DNA from: Sphaerisporangium perillae | GTDB taxonomy: Bacteria; Actinomycetota; Actinomycetes; Streptosporangiales; Streptosporangiaceae | Assembly (NCBI RefSeq): GCF_023276435.1 | Contig: NZ_JALLPO010000003.1 | Location: forward strand, 186,001 to 250,000 | Length of the DNA: 64,000 bases | Direction of reading: 5' to 3' | Shown: in pieces, positions 36,468 through 44,320 of the stretch | How the letters are laid out: the number at the start of each line of letters is the position of its first letter | Position numbering within the stretch: position 1 is the first letter of the stretch | Notes under the pieces: model-generated | Told to the model about the DNA's origin: nothing | The model's input: only the letters and a program-made list of their open reading frames with translations | Database searches by the model: none | Made by a program: the position numbers and the translations under genes

Positions 36468-38009
36468 TCACGTAGAGGGCAACAGCGTGTAGCCGGGGAA
36501 GTTGCCCGGCAGGCGCTCGCCGTCCGGGCCGAGGGTGACGGCCCGCACCAGCAGCTCGCCTCCGACGAACGCGCCCCGCCAGGACGCGCCGAGACCGCCG
36601 AACAGCTCCTCGCGGTCGCCGCGCGAGCGGGGCGCGTTGATCCCCACCTTGAACGCGCGGACCTCGCCAGCCAGCCGGCGGGCGGTCTCCTCCTCGTCGC
36701 AGGAGATGGTGGCCACCAGCGCCCCGTTGCTGGCGTTCATGGCCGCCAGGAACTCGGCCTCGGTGTCCACCGGCACGACGGTGTCGACCGGGCCGAACGG
36801 CTCGGCGTGGCCGAGCGGAGAGGAGCCCGGCGGCGCGAGAAGCGCCACCGGCGCCAGGTAGGCGGAGGTGTCCTGGCCGGGAAGGAACCTGCCGTCCTCG
36901 AGCGAGCCCCGGTAGAGGGGGACGCCGCCCCGGGCGACGGCCTCGTCCACCTGGTCTGCCAGCTCCTTGGCCTTCGTGCTGTTGATCAGCGGCCCGAAGT
37001 CGAGCTCGGGCAGCGGGTCGGCGGGATCCTCCACGGCCAGCGGATGGCCGAAGCGCACCGAGCCGACGGCCGACAGGTAGGCCGAGAGGAACTCGTGGAA
37101 CAGCGAGCGCTGCACCACGAACCGGGGATAGGCGGTGCAACGCTGCTTGGCGTAGTCGAAGGTCTTCCGCAGCTGACCCGCCAGCAGGTCCCAGCCGCCG
37201 TACTCCCAGACGCCCCAGCAGTTGAGCCCCTCCTGCTCCAGGACGTGCCGGCGGTCCAGGCCGGCGAGCGAGGCCGCGACCTGCGCACCGGCGCCCCGGC
37301 CCCCGACGAATGAGACGCATCCGAGGTCCGGGCCGCGCACCAGCGCCGGGGACAGCTCGCCTCCCCCGCCGCTCACCAGCGTCACCGGCAGGCCCTCGTG
37401 GACGGCGAGCGCGCAGGCCAGCGTGAGGCACGCCAGCCCGCCGTCGGTGGGCGTCTTGGCGATGACGGCGTTGCCCGCCAGGGCCTGCACGAGCATGGCG
37501 TGCATGAGCACGCTCATCGGATAGTTCCAGCTGGCGATGTTGCTGACCGGGCCGTTCAGCGGGCCGCGGCCGTCCAGCATGCCGTCGATCTCGGCGACGT
37601 ACCAGCGGACGCCCTCGACGCACCGGTCGACGTCCGCGCACGCGGCCTTCCACGGCTTGCCGATCTCCCACACCAGCAGCAGCGCCAGCAGGTCGCGGTG
37701 GGCCTCGATCGCGTCGAGCGCGGCCGTGACCCGCGCGGCGCGCTCCCGCAGCGGCACATGGCGCCACTCCCGGTGCTCGTCGACGCTCGCGCGCACCGCC
37801 TTGAAGGCGGCCGGCCGGTCGAGGCGGGGCGGCCCGGCCAGGACGGTGCCGTCGACCGGGGAGAAGTCCGGCGCCGGCCGGCCGTCCCGCCGCCAGCGGC
37901 CTCCCCACCGGTTGAGCACGCGATCGTCGTGGAACGCCTCGGGCGCCGCCGAGCGGCACCGTTCGTAGGCGTCGGACCAGGAGGTGGCGGGTTTGAGCAC
38001 GAGCGACAT
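36468..38009 (-). CDS. Aldehyde dehydrogenase family protein in the glyoxylate operon
   Basis: 513 residues, NAD(P)-dependent ALDH fold. Catalytic Cys291 is in KQRCTAYPRF, the general base is Glu258 in VLEQEGLN (families usually show ELGG), and Asn162 is in ASWNYPMSVL. The E-x-E-G form of the Glu loop and the length mark a divergent clade. The gene follows gcl with a 15-bp gap and a GGAGG ribosome site, so it is in the glyoxylate operon. Oxidation of a C2-C3 aldehyde (glycolaldehyde, tartronate semialdehyde) or acylating reduction of oxalyl-CoA are possible roles; the sequence does not decide. Confidence 0.8.
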   Translation of the reverse strand: MSLVLKPATSWSDAYERCRSAAPEAFHDDRVLNRWGGRWRRDGRPAPDFSPVDGTVLAGPPRLDRPAAFKAVRASVDEHREWRHVPLRERAARVTAALDAIEAHRDLLALLLVWEIGKPWKAACADVDRCVEGVRWYVAEIDGMLDGRGPLNGPVSNIASWNYPMSVLMHAMLVQALAGNAVIAKTPTDGGLACLTLACALAVHEGLPVTLVSGGGGELSPALVRGPDLGCVSFVGGRGAGAQVAASLAGLDRRHVLEQEGLNCWGVWEYGGWDLLAGQLRKTFDYAKQRCTAYPRFVVQRSLFHEFLSAYLSAVGSVRFGHPLAVEDPADPLPELDFGPLINSTKAKELADQVDEAVARGGVPLYRGSLEDGRFLPGQDTSAYLAPVALLAPPGSSPLGHAEPFGPVDTVVPVDTEAEFLAAMNASNGALVATISCDEEETARRLAGEVRAFKVGINAPRSRGDREELFGGLGASWRGAFVGGELLVRAVTLGPDGERLPGNFPGYTLLPST

Positions 38010-38024
38010 GTGGTGCCTCCTCAG

Positions 38025-39752
38025 TCAGTCCGACCAGTCGACGGCGAGCGCCATCTCGGGGAGCGGCTCGTACTCGGTGATCGCGTCGAGGGACGGGCCC
38101 ATGGCGGCGTTGGCCTCCCGTTCGACCATCACCTCGACGAGCACGGGGAGCCGCTCCCGCTCCGCCGTGCCGCTCGCCCAGGCCAGGGCGCCCGCCAGAT
38201 CGCCGGGAGCCTCGACCTTCCTCGCCGGGCAGCCGAAGGCCTCCATGAGCTTGACGTGGTCGATGCCGCCCTCGCCGTAGTGCAGGTCGACCGCGTAGTT
38301 CATGTCGTAGGGCATCTCCGCCTGCCGGATCAGCCCGAGATACTCGTTGTTGATCATCACGATCACGAAGGGGATGCGGTACTGGGCCGCCACCGCGATC
38401 TCCTCCATGAGGAACTGGAAGGAGTAGTCGCCGACGACGGCCACGACCTGCCGGTCAGGATGGGCGCACTTGACCCCGATCGCCGCGGGGATCTCCCAGC
38501 CGAGCGGCCCCGCCTGGCCGCAGACCAGGTAGCGGCGGGGCAGATAGGTCTTCTGGAACTGGCCCGACCAGATCTGGTAGAGCCCGATGGCGGTGACGAA
38601 CGTGGTGTCCCTGCCGAAGAACTCGTTGATCTCCTTGAAGACCCGGGGCGGCTTGATGGGCACGTCGTCGAAGTCGTCGCGCCGGGACAGCGTCCCGCGC
38701 AGCTCCGCGACCCGCCGCGGCCAGCGTCCCGCCTTGCGGGGCGGCCCGGTGCGGCGGGCCTCGTCGACCATCGCCAGCAGCGCCGGTCTGGCGTGCCCCA
38801 CCACACCGAGATCGGGCTCGAAGACCCGGCCGATCTGCGTGGGCTCGATGTCCACGTGGATGAAACGGCGCCCGCGCCGGTAGGTCTCCAGATCTCCGGT
38901 GTGCCGGTCGCCGAACCGCGCTCCGACGGCCAGCACCAGATCGCTCTCCAGGAACGCGGCGTTGCCCCAGCGCGTCTGGGTCTGGGTGCCGGCCATCCCG
39001 GCGAACAGCGGGTGGTCCTCGGGGAAGGCGCCCTTCCCCATGAGCGTCACCTGGACCGGCACCTGCAGATGCTCGGCGAGCGTGCGCAACTCGCACGCGG
39101 CGTCGGCGATGACCACGCCGCCACCGGCCAGGATCATCGGCCGCCGCGCCTCGGCGAGCATGCTCATCGCCGCCCGCACGAACGTCGGAGGCGGCGCCGG
39201 CATGTCCACCGGGAAGGGCTCGTCGAGCTCCTCGTCGTACAGGCACGTGCCGCGTTGCACGTCGATCGGCAGATCGATGAGCACCGGCCCGGGGCGGCCG
39301 GACCGCGCGACGCGGAACGCCTCGCGGAAGACCCACGGCGCCTGCGCGGGCTCCTTGAGCTGCACCGCCCACTTGGTGACCGGCCTGGCGATCTCCACGA
39401 TGTCCACCGCCTGGAACGACTCCTGGTGGAGCTTGCCGCGTGGAGCCTGCCCGGTGACGCAGATCATCGGGATGGAGTCGGCGAGCGCGGTGTACAACCC
39501 GGTGATCATGTTGGTGCCCGCCGGGCCCGAGGTGCCCAGGCAGACGCCGACGTTGCCGGTGACCCGGGCCCAGCCGTCGGCGGCGTGCGTGCCGCCCTCC
39601 TCGTGGCGCACGGTGATGTGCCGGATCGAGCTTTTCCGCATCGCGGCGTACAGGGGGAGGATCGCCGCGCCGGGGATGCCGAAGACGGTGTCGACGCCCT
39701 CGGATTCCAGAACGGCGACGACGGCCTCCATGCAGGGCATCCGCTTCATCAC
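38025..39752 (-). CDS. gcl: Glyoxylate carboligase (tartronate-semialdehyde synthase)
   Basis: 575 residues, ThDP-dependent enzyme colinear with E. coli Gcl: VFGIPGAAILPLYAAMRKSS, GVCLGTSGPAGTNMITGLYT, GQAPRGKLHQESFQAVDIVE, VHIDIEPTQIGRVFEPDLG-like VDIEPTQIGRVFEPDLG, and the ThDP motif GDYSFQFLMEEIAVAAQYRI ... NNEYLGLIRQ. It condenses two glyoxylates to tartronate semialdehyde plus CO2. The residue equivalent to Val51 of E. coli Gcl, the hallmark lack of the canonical glutamate, is Glu51 here (RHEEGGTHAADG). Function as Gcl is still favoured by overall similarity and by garR and hyi. ATG 39752 or the next ATG are both possible. Upstream lies a solitary IS605-type end. Confidence 0.87.
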   Translation of the reverse strand: MMKRMPCMEAVVAVLESEGVDTVFGIPGAAILPLYAAMRKSSIRHITVRHEEGGTHAADGWARVTGNVGVCLGTSGPAGTNMITGLYTALADSIPMICVTGQAPRGKLHQESFQAVDIVEIARPVTKWAVQLKEPAQAPWVFREAFRVARSGRPGPVLIDLPIDVQRGTCLYDEELDEPFPVDMPAPPPTFVRAAMSMLAEARRPMILAGGGVVIADAACELRTLAEHLQVPVQVTLMGKGAFPEDHPLFAGMAGTQTQTRWGNAAFLESDLVLAVGARFGDRHTGDLETYRRGRRFIHVDIEPTQIGRVFEPDLGVVGHARPALLAMVDEARRTGPPRKAGRWPRRVAELRGTLSRRDDFDDVPIKPPRVFKEINEFFGRDTTFVTAIGLYQIWSGQFQKTYLPRRYLVCGQAGPLGWEIPAAIGVKCAHPDRQVVAVVGDYSFQFLMEEIAVAAQYRIPFVIVMINNEYLGLIRQAEMPYDMNYAVDLHYGEGGIDHVKLMEAFGCPARKVEAPGDLAGALAWASGTAERERLPVLVEVMVEREANAAMGPSLDAITEYEPLPEMALAVDWSD

Positions 39753-39763
39753 ATCTCCTTGAG

Positions 39764-40016
39764 CGTGGAGACTCCCGCTTTCGAGCGGGAGAGGAAACGC
39801 GGCGCGATGCCGCGGAGTTCGGTAACGTGTTCGACGGTGGGGATGACCAAGTCACCCAACGCGTGACCAGGAGTGTCCTGGCCGCCGGGCCGGCGGACAG
39901 GTGAAACGCCTGTGGAGTTGGCGTAAGACCTCAAAGAGAATCCTCTCTGGCGGGCGACCGGCGGTGCAGCAGGAAGATCCACGGGTGACCGTGGAATCCC
40001 CTCCCTTCAGGGAGGG
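39764..40016 (+). ncRNA. Omega-RNA (reRNA)-like structured right end of an IS605/TnpB element
   Basis: Five perfect or near-perfect hairpins follow each other on the plus strand: CTCCCGCT-TTCG-AGCGGGAG (39772-39791), CGCGGC-GCGAT-GCCGCG (39798-39814), CCAGGA-GTG-TCCTGG (39867-39881), TCCACGG-GTGA-CCGTGGA (39978-39995) and CCCTCCC-TTCA-GGGAGGG (39999-40016). The last sits in GAATCCCCTCCCTTCAGGGA, the style of 3' end found on IS605-family elements, where the transposon end and the TnpB guide-RNA scaffold coincide. Any guide would begin within garR (40024 on). No tnpB gene remains, so the RNA would have to work in trans. Confidence 0.5.
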
Positions 40017-40023
40017 AAGGAGG
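39847..40023 (+). pseudogene. C-terminal remnant of TnpB (IS605-family OrfB)
   Basis: After a TGA at 39844 the frame reads PSHPTRDQECPGRRAGGQ, then VKRLWSWRKTSKRILSGGRP and AVQQEDPRVTVESPPFREGR, which resembles the ragged Pro/Arg-rich tail of actinobacterial TnpB proteins. Nothing of the RuvC core survives. The tail is overlapped by the hairpins of the omega-RNA candidate, as is normal at the 3' end of tnpB. Confidence 0.5.
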
Positions 40024-40902
40024 TCAGGTGTTCAGCCTTTCGATCACCTTGAGCAGCGCGGAGTGGTCGAGCGAGCCGTGCCCCTGCGCCTTGGCGGCGG
40101 CCATGAGCTCGGCGACGACGCCGGTGAGCGGAAGCGCGACGCCCGCGCGACGCGCCGCGGCGATCGCGATCCCCATGTCCTTGTGGTGCAGGTCGATCCG
40201 GAAGCCGGGGGCGAACTCCCGCTTGATCATGGAGTGCCGGCGCAGTTCGAGGATCCGGGAGCCCGCCAGCCCGCCCGCGAGCACGTCCAGCCCGCTCTCG
40301 GGGTCGACCCCCGAGGCCTCCAGCAGGATGATCGCCTCGGCGACCAGCCCGTAGATGCCGCCCACGACGAGCTGGTTGGCCGCCTTGACGGTCTGCCCCG
40401 CGCCGGAGGGGCCGACGTGCCGGAGCGTCGTGCCGAGCACCGCCAGCAGCGGGCGCACCGCCTCGTAGTCGTCCGGGTCGCCCCCGACCATGATCGAAAG
40501 CGTCCCGTCGATCGCGCCCCGCTCGCCTCCGCTGACCGGCGCGTCCAGCGGCCTGATGCCCTTGATCGTCGCGGCCTGCGCCACCCGGAGGGAGGTCTCG
40601 GGCTTGATCGTGCTCATGTCCACGTGGAACATGCCGGGCCTGCCGTGCTCGAGCAGCCCGTCGGCGCCGAAGGCCACCTCCTCGACCTGCGGCGAGTCCG
40701 GCAGCATGGTGATCACGACGTCCGCCCCGGCGACCGCCTCCGGCACCGACGCGGCCCCCTTGCCGCCGACGTCGATCAGCCGCCGCACACCCTCAGGGCT
40801 CAGGTCGTACCCGGTCACCACGTACCCCGCCCTGACCAGGTTCGCCGCCATCGGCCCACCCATGATCCCAAGCCCGACGAACGCGGCGTTCACAACGCCC
40901 AC
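40024..40902 (-). CDS. garR: 2-hydroxy-3-oxopropionate (tartronate semialdehyde) reductase
   Basis: 292 residues of the beta-hydroxyacid dehydrogenase family: NAD(P) fold AAFVGLGIMGGPMAANLVRA, substrate-binding PLDAPVSGGERGAIDGTLSI, and the catalytic helix GAGQTVKAANQLVVGGIYGL with Lys near 171. It reduces tartronate semialdehyde from Gcl to D-glycerate. The start is GTG at 40902 (or a GTG 12 bases later that begins directly with NAAFVGLG). It precedes gcl on the same strand, with 270 bp of IS605-type remnant between them, and follows hyi. Confidence 0.9.
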   Translation of the reverse strand: MGVVNAAFVGLGIMGGPMAANLVRAGYVVTGYDLSPEGVRRLIDVGGKGAASVPEAVAGADVVITMLPDSPQVEEVAFGADGLLEHGRPGMFHVDMSTIKPETSLRVAQAATIKGIRPLDAPVSGGERGAIDGTLSIMVGGDPDDYEAVRPLLAVLGTTLRHVGPSGAGQTVKAANQLVVGGIYGLVAEAIILLEASGVDPESGLDVLAGGLAGSRILELRRHSMIKREFAPGFRIDLHHKDMGIAIAAARRAGVALPLTGVVAELMAAAKAQGHGSLDHSALLKVIERLNT

Positions 40903-41029
40903 CCCACCCGCACGACACCCAGGCGCCCTCGGCCCGGCGCCCCACCCCCGTCACACACAAGCGGCCGTTCCTCGCACTTGTTCGTTCCTCGGTCAGGGCA
41001 CCGGCGCGCCGGAGCACTTCTCATCCTGT

Positions 41030-41857
41030 TCAATGCCTTCGCTCCTTCTTCAGCCAGGTGAAGCTCTCGGCGCTCGGGCCCGCCGGCCGGTATTCGAGGC
41101 CGACGTGGCCCCGGTAGCCGACGGCGCCGAGACGCTCGAAGATCAGGTCGTACGGCATGGCGGCCGTGCCCGGCTGCCCGCGGCCGGGGTCGTCGGCGAC
41201 CTGCACGTGGCCGAACCGGCCGGCGTGCCGGTCGATCAGCTCGAGCACGTCCTCTCCCATGCGGTGCAGGTGGTACAGGTCGGCGAGGAAGGCCACGTTG
41301 GCCGCGCCGGTCTCGTCGATCAGATCGAACGCCGCGGCGGAGGAGGTGATCGGGTAGCCGGGGTTCTCGTGGGAGTTGAGCGCCTCCACCACGACCGTGG
41401 CGCCGATCGCGGCCGCCGCCTCGGCCGCCCGGGCCAGGTGGGTGAGCGCCAGTTCGCGTTGCGCCGCCTCGGCCAGGCCGGGAACGCGGTTGCCGTAGAG
41501 CGCGTTGAGCACCCGGCAGCCGAGCGACTCGGCCAGCCCGGCCGCGACGTCCACGTTGGCCAGGAACCGCGCCGCGCCGCCGGGCCGCGACAGCAGACCG
41601 CGCTCGCCCGCGGCCATGTCGCCGGCGTCGAAGTTGAGGCCCACCAGGCGCACCCCGGCGTCCTGGATGGATCTGCGCAGGGCGTCGAGGTCGGCGTCGG
41701 GCGGGTCGGGACGATCGAACGGCCACCACAGCTCGACGGCGTCGAACCCGGCCTTCGCGGCGGCCTCCGGCCGCTGGAGCAGGGGCAGCTCGGTGAACAG
41801 GATGGAGAGGTTGACGTCGAACGCCAGACCGTCGGACGGGGGCACACTGAAGCTCAT
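41030..41857 (-). CDS. hyi: Hydroxypyruvate isomerase
   Basis: 275 residues, TIM-barrel xylose-isomerase-like family. The Hyi pattern is clear: FDVNLSILFTELPLLQRPEA at the start, AGFDAVELWWPFDRPDPPDA, VVVEALNSHENPGYPITSSA (metal ligand Glu), FLADLYHLHRMGEDVLELI and the C-terminal YRGHVGLEYRPAG. It interconverts hydroxypyruvate and tartronate semialdehyde. ATG 41857 has a GGGGAGGC ribosome site. First gene of the hyi-garR-gcl-aldehyde dehydrogenase set. Confidence 0.92.
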   Translation of the reverse strand: MSFSVPPSDGLAFDVNLSILFTELPLLQRPEAAAKAGFDAVELWWPFDRPDPPDADLDALRRSIQDAGVRLVGLNFDAGDMAAGERGLLSRPGGAARFLANVDVAAGLAESLGCRVLNALYGNRVPGLAEAAQRELALTHLARAAEAAAAIGATVVVEALNSHENPGYPITSSAAAFDLIDETGAANVAFLADLYHLHRMGEDVLELIDRHAGRFGHVQVADDPGRGQPGTAAMPYDLIFERLGAVGYRGHVGLEYRPAGPSAESFTWLKKERRH

Positions 41858-41936
41858 CGGCCGCCTCCCCGACTCCGCCCCTGCGAGCAGCCCTTCATCG
41901 ACCGCCCAGGACACAGGCAGCGCGGCGCACACTCCG

Positions 41937-42010
41937 CCGAACCGGCCCCGCGCCCCACAGCCGCGCCCCAAGAACCCCGGGCACGACGCTCCACCGAACC
42001 GGCCCCGCGC
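41937..42010. repeat. 17-bp direct repeat between hyi and sucD
   Basis: CCGAACCGGCCCCGCGC occurs at 41937-41953 and 41994-42010, the second copy ending just before the sucD stop. Possibly a local duplication. Confidence 0.6.
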
Positions 42011-42011
42011 G

Positions 42012-42899
42012 TCATGATCGTGCCCCGAGGAGCTCGCGCATGAGGCGGGCGGTCTCGCTCGGGGTCTTGCCGACCCGGACACCGACCTTCTCCAGCGCCT
42101 CCTTCTTGGCCTGCGCCGTACCCGCCGAACCCGACACGATCGCACCGGCATGCCCCATGGTCTTGCCCTCCGGCGCGGTGAACCCCGCCACATAGGCCAC
42201 CACCGGCTTGGTCACACGCTCCTCGATGTAAGCCGCCGCACGCTCCTCGGCGTCACCACCGATCTCACCGATCATCACGATCGCATCAGTGCCCGGATCG
42301 GCCTGGAACGCCTCCAGCGCATCGATGTGCGTCGTCCCGATCACCGGGTCGCCACCGATGCCCACAGCCGTGGAGAACCCCACATCACGCAGCTCGTACA
42401 TCAGCTGATAGGTCAGCGTCCCCGACTTGCTCACCAGACCGATACGACCCGCCGTGGTGATGTCCGCCGGAATGATGCCGGCGCTCGCCTGCCCTGGGCT
42501 GATGAGGCCCGGGCAGTTCGGGCCGATCACGCGGGTCGTCCCGGCGGCCCGGGCGCGCGCCAGGAACCGGATGGTGTCGTGGACGGGGACGCCTTCGGTG
42601 ATGACCACGCACAGGCCGATGCCCGCGTCGATGGCCTCCTCGACGGCGCTCCGGGTGAACCTCGGCGGGACGAACACCACCGAGACGTCCGCTCCCGTCC
42701 GCTCGGCGGCCTCGGCGACCGTGCCGAAGACGGGGAGCCGGCGATCGGCGAAGTCGACGGCCTGCCCGCCCTTGCCGGGGGTGACCCCGGCGACGACTTC
42801 GGTGCCGGCGGCGAGCATGCGCGCCGTGTGGCGGGCGCCCTCGGCGCCGGTCATGCCCTGGACGAGCACCTTGCTGTCCTTGGTCAGGAAGACGGCCAT
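42012..42899 (-). CDS. sucD: Succinate-CoA ligase subunit alpha
   Basis: 295 residues. The CoA-binding start ([20 protein letters not shown]), [20 protein letters not shown], the phospho-histidine loop [13 protein letters not shown] (active His in MGHAGA) and [20 protein letters not shown] are all conserved. With sucC it forms succinyl-CoA from succinate, CoA and a nucleoside triphosphate. A copy placed inside this catabolic cluster is probably additional to the TCA-cycle pair. Malate-CoA ligase (MtkB) is a close relative and cannot be excluded. ATG 42899; sucC lies 151 bp upstream. Confidence 0.88.
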   Translation of the reverse strand: MAVFLTKDSKVLVQGMTGAEGARHTARMLAAGTEVVAGVTPGKGGQAVDFADRRLPVFGTVAEAAERTGADVSVVFVPPRFTRSAVEEAIDAGIGLCVVITEGVPVHDTIRFLARARAAGTTRVIGPNCPGLISPGQASAGIIPADITTAGRIGLVSKSGTLTYQLMYELRDVGFSTAVGIGGDPVIGTTHIDALEAFQADPGTDAIVMIGEIGGDAEERAAAYIEERVTKPVVAYVAGFTAPEGKTMGHAGAIVSGSAGTAQAKKEALEKVGVRVGKTPSETARLMRELLGARS

Positions 42900-43050
42900 C
42901 GTCGCTGCTCCTCTCGGCCGCCCGCACGGCCCGTCTGATCCGCCGCACGCCCCACCGCGCCGGCTACCCGATCTGCCTGATGCGCCGCGCCGGCCTTGCG
43001 ATGTGGTCTCGCGACCGTCGGCTCGCGCGTCGTCGCGCCGCCTGCCAGGC

Positions 43051-44220
43051 TCATGCCGCGGCCAGCCTTGCCGCGAGCTCCGCGGCGGCGTCCATGGTCG
43101 GGACGACGCGGACCAGCGGATGCCGGGCCGCGTCGAGGACGGCGAGGCCGGCCTCGGCGTTATTGCCGTCCAGCCGCACCACGATCGGGTGGCGCAGCCC
43201 TCGGTCGCCCAGCATCTCCAGCGCGGAGACGATGCCGTTCGCGACCGCGTCACACGCGGTGATGCCGCCGAAGACGTTCACCAGCACCGCCCGCACGTCC
43301 GGATCGGACAGGACGATCTCCAGCGCGTCGGCCATCACCTGGGCGGAGGCCCCTCCCCCGATGTCGAGGAAGTTGGCCGGACGCGCCCCGCCCGCGCTCT
43401 CGCCCGCGTACGCCACGACGTCGAGCGTCGACATGACCAGGCCCGCGCCGTTGCCGATCACCCCGACCTCGCCGTCGAGCTTGACGTAGTTGAGCCCTCT
43501 GCTCGCCGCCCTCGCCTCAAGGCCGGCGGATCCTCCCGCCGGGGCGTCGGCGAAGGCGTCGCGGTCGTGGCGGAAGGCGGCGTTGTCGTCGAGGGTGACC
43601 TTGCCGTCGAGGGCGAGCACCCGGCCGTCCTGGGTGCAGGCCAGCGGGTTGACCTCCACCAGAAGCGCGTCCTCCTCGGCCATGACGCGCCACAGGCGCA
43701 CCAGGACGTCGGCGACGGCCGCGTGGACCTCCGCGGGGAGGCCGGCGCGTGCGGCGAGCAGCCCGGCGGTCTCGGCGTCCACGCCGCGTGCCGGGTCCAC
43801 CGGCATCATGGCCAGCGCCTCCGGCCTGGTCGCGGCGACCTCCTCGATGTCCATCCCGCCCTCGCTCGACACCATGGCGAGGAACGTCTTGTTCGCCCGG
43901 TCGACGAGGTAGGCGGCGTAGTACTCCTCGAAGGCCACCGTGGCGCGCTCGACGAGCACGGTCTCGGCCGTGTGGCCCTTGATGTCCATGCCGAGCACCT
44001 TGGCGGCCTCGGTGTGCGCCGAGGCGGGGCCGGGCGCGGGGCGCACTCCGCCCGCCTTGCCCCGGCCGCCGGTCTTCACCTGGGCCTTGATGACGGTGGG
44101 CCCGGCCAGCTCCGTCGCCGCCGACCGGGCCTCCTCGGGCGTGGCTGCGACCCGGCCCGGCGGGACGGGGACGCCGTGCCGCGCGAAGAGCTGCTTCGCC
44201 TGGTACTCGTACAGGTCCAT
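43051..44220 (-). CDS. sucC: Succinate-CoA ligase subunit beta
   Basis: 389 residues. ATP-grasp domain from the start ([57 protein letters not shown]) and the C-terminal CoA-ligase domain ([60 protein letters not shown]). It pairs with sucD downstream. Its promoter gap (44221-44317), shared with a divergent permease, holds two copies of the GntR-type operator. ATG 44220. Confidence 0.88.
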   Translation of the reverse strand: MDLYEYQAKQLFARHGVPVPPGRVAATPEEARSAATELAGPTVIKAQVKTGGRGKAGGVRPAPGPASAHTEAAKVLGMDIKGHTAETVLVERATVAFEEYYAAYLVDRANKTFLAMVSSEGGMDIEEVAATRPEALAMMPVDPARGVDAETAGLLAARAGLPAEVHAAVADVLVRLWRVMAEEDALLVEVNPLACTQDGRVLALDGKVTLDDNAAFRHDRDAFADAPAGGSAGLEARAASRGLNYVKLDGEVGVIGNGAGLVMSTLDVVAYAGESAGGARPANFLDIGGGASAQVMADALEIVLSDPDVRAVLVNVFGGITACDAVANGIVSALEMLGDRGLRHPIVVRLDGNNAEAGLAVLDAARHPLVRVVPTMDAAAELAARLAAA

Positions 44221-44243
44221 CGCGTCTCCTTATGCGCTTCTTC

Positions 44244-44261
44244 CATACGGTATACCGTATG
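44244..44261. promoter_or_regulatory. GntR-type operator A (sucC side)
   Basis: CATACGGTATACCGTATG, the centre of a 26-bp perfect palindrome (44240-44265). It is the best match to the 18-bp motif found in six promoter gaps of the island, built of CATAC-N-GTAT units whose centres are 7 bp apart. Confidence 0.75.
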
Positions 44262-44295
44262 GAAGAACAGCCGTCCAGGCCTCGACAGGAAACTG

Positions 44296-44320
44296 CATTC
44301 GGTATATTCCATACTGTATG
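44296..44320 (+). promoter_or_regulatory. GntR-type operator B overlapping a leaderless start
   Basis: CATTCGGTATA (centre 44301) and CATACTGTATG (centre 44315) are 14 bp apart. The second overlaps the ATG (44318) of the permease, and TATATT (44303-44308) is a likely -10, so a repressor here would cover the promoter and start codon. Confidence 0.7.

Noticed and set aside
37398-39866. An 822-residue open frame on the plus strand opposite gcl and the aldehyde dehydrogenase
   Set aside because: It is the Arg/Gly/His-rich antisense shadow of two well-supported genes in high-GC DNA; similar long shadows lie opposite guaB1, tmsAB and frc.
42012-44220. Malate-CoA ligase (mtkAB) of a serine cycle
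   Set aside because: No malyl-CoA lyase or serine-cycle partner is in the window; succinate-CoA ligase is the simpler reading, although the alternative stays open.
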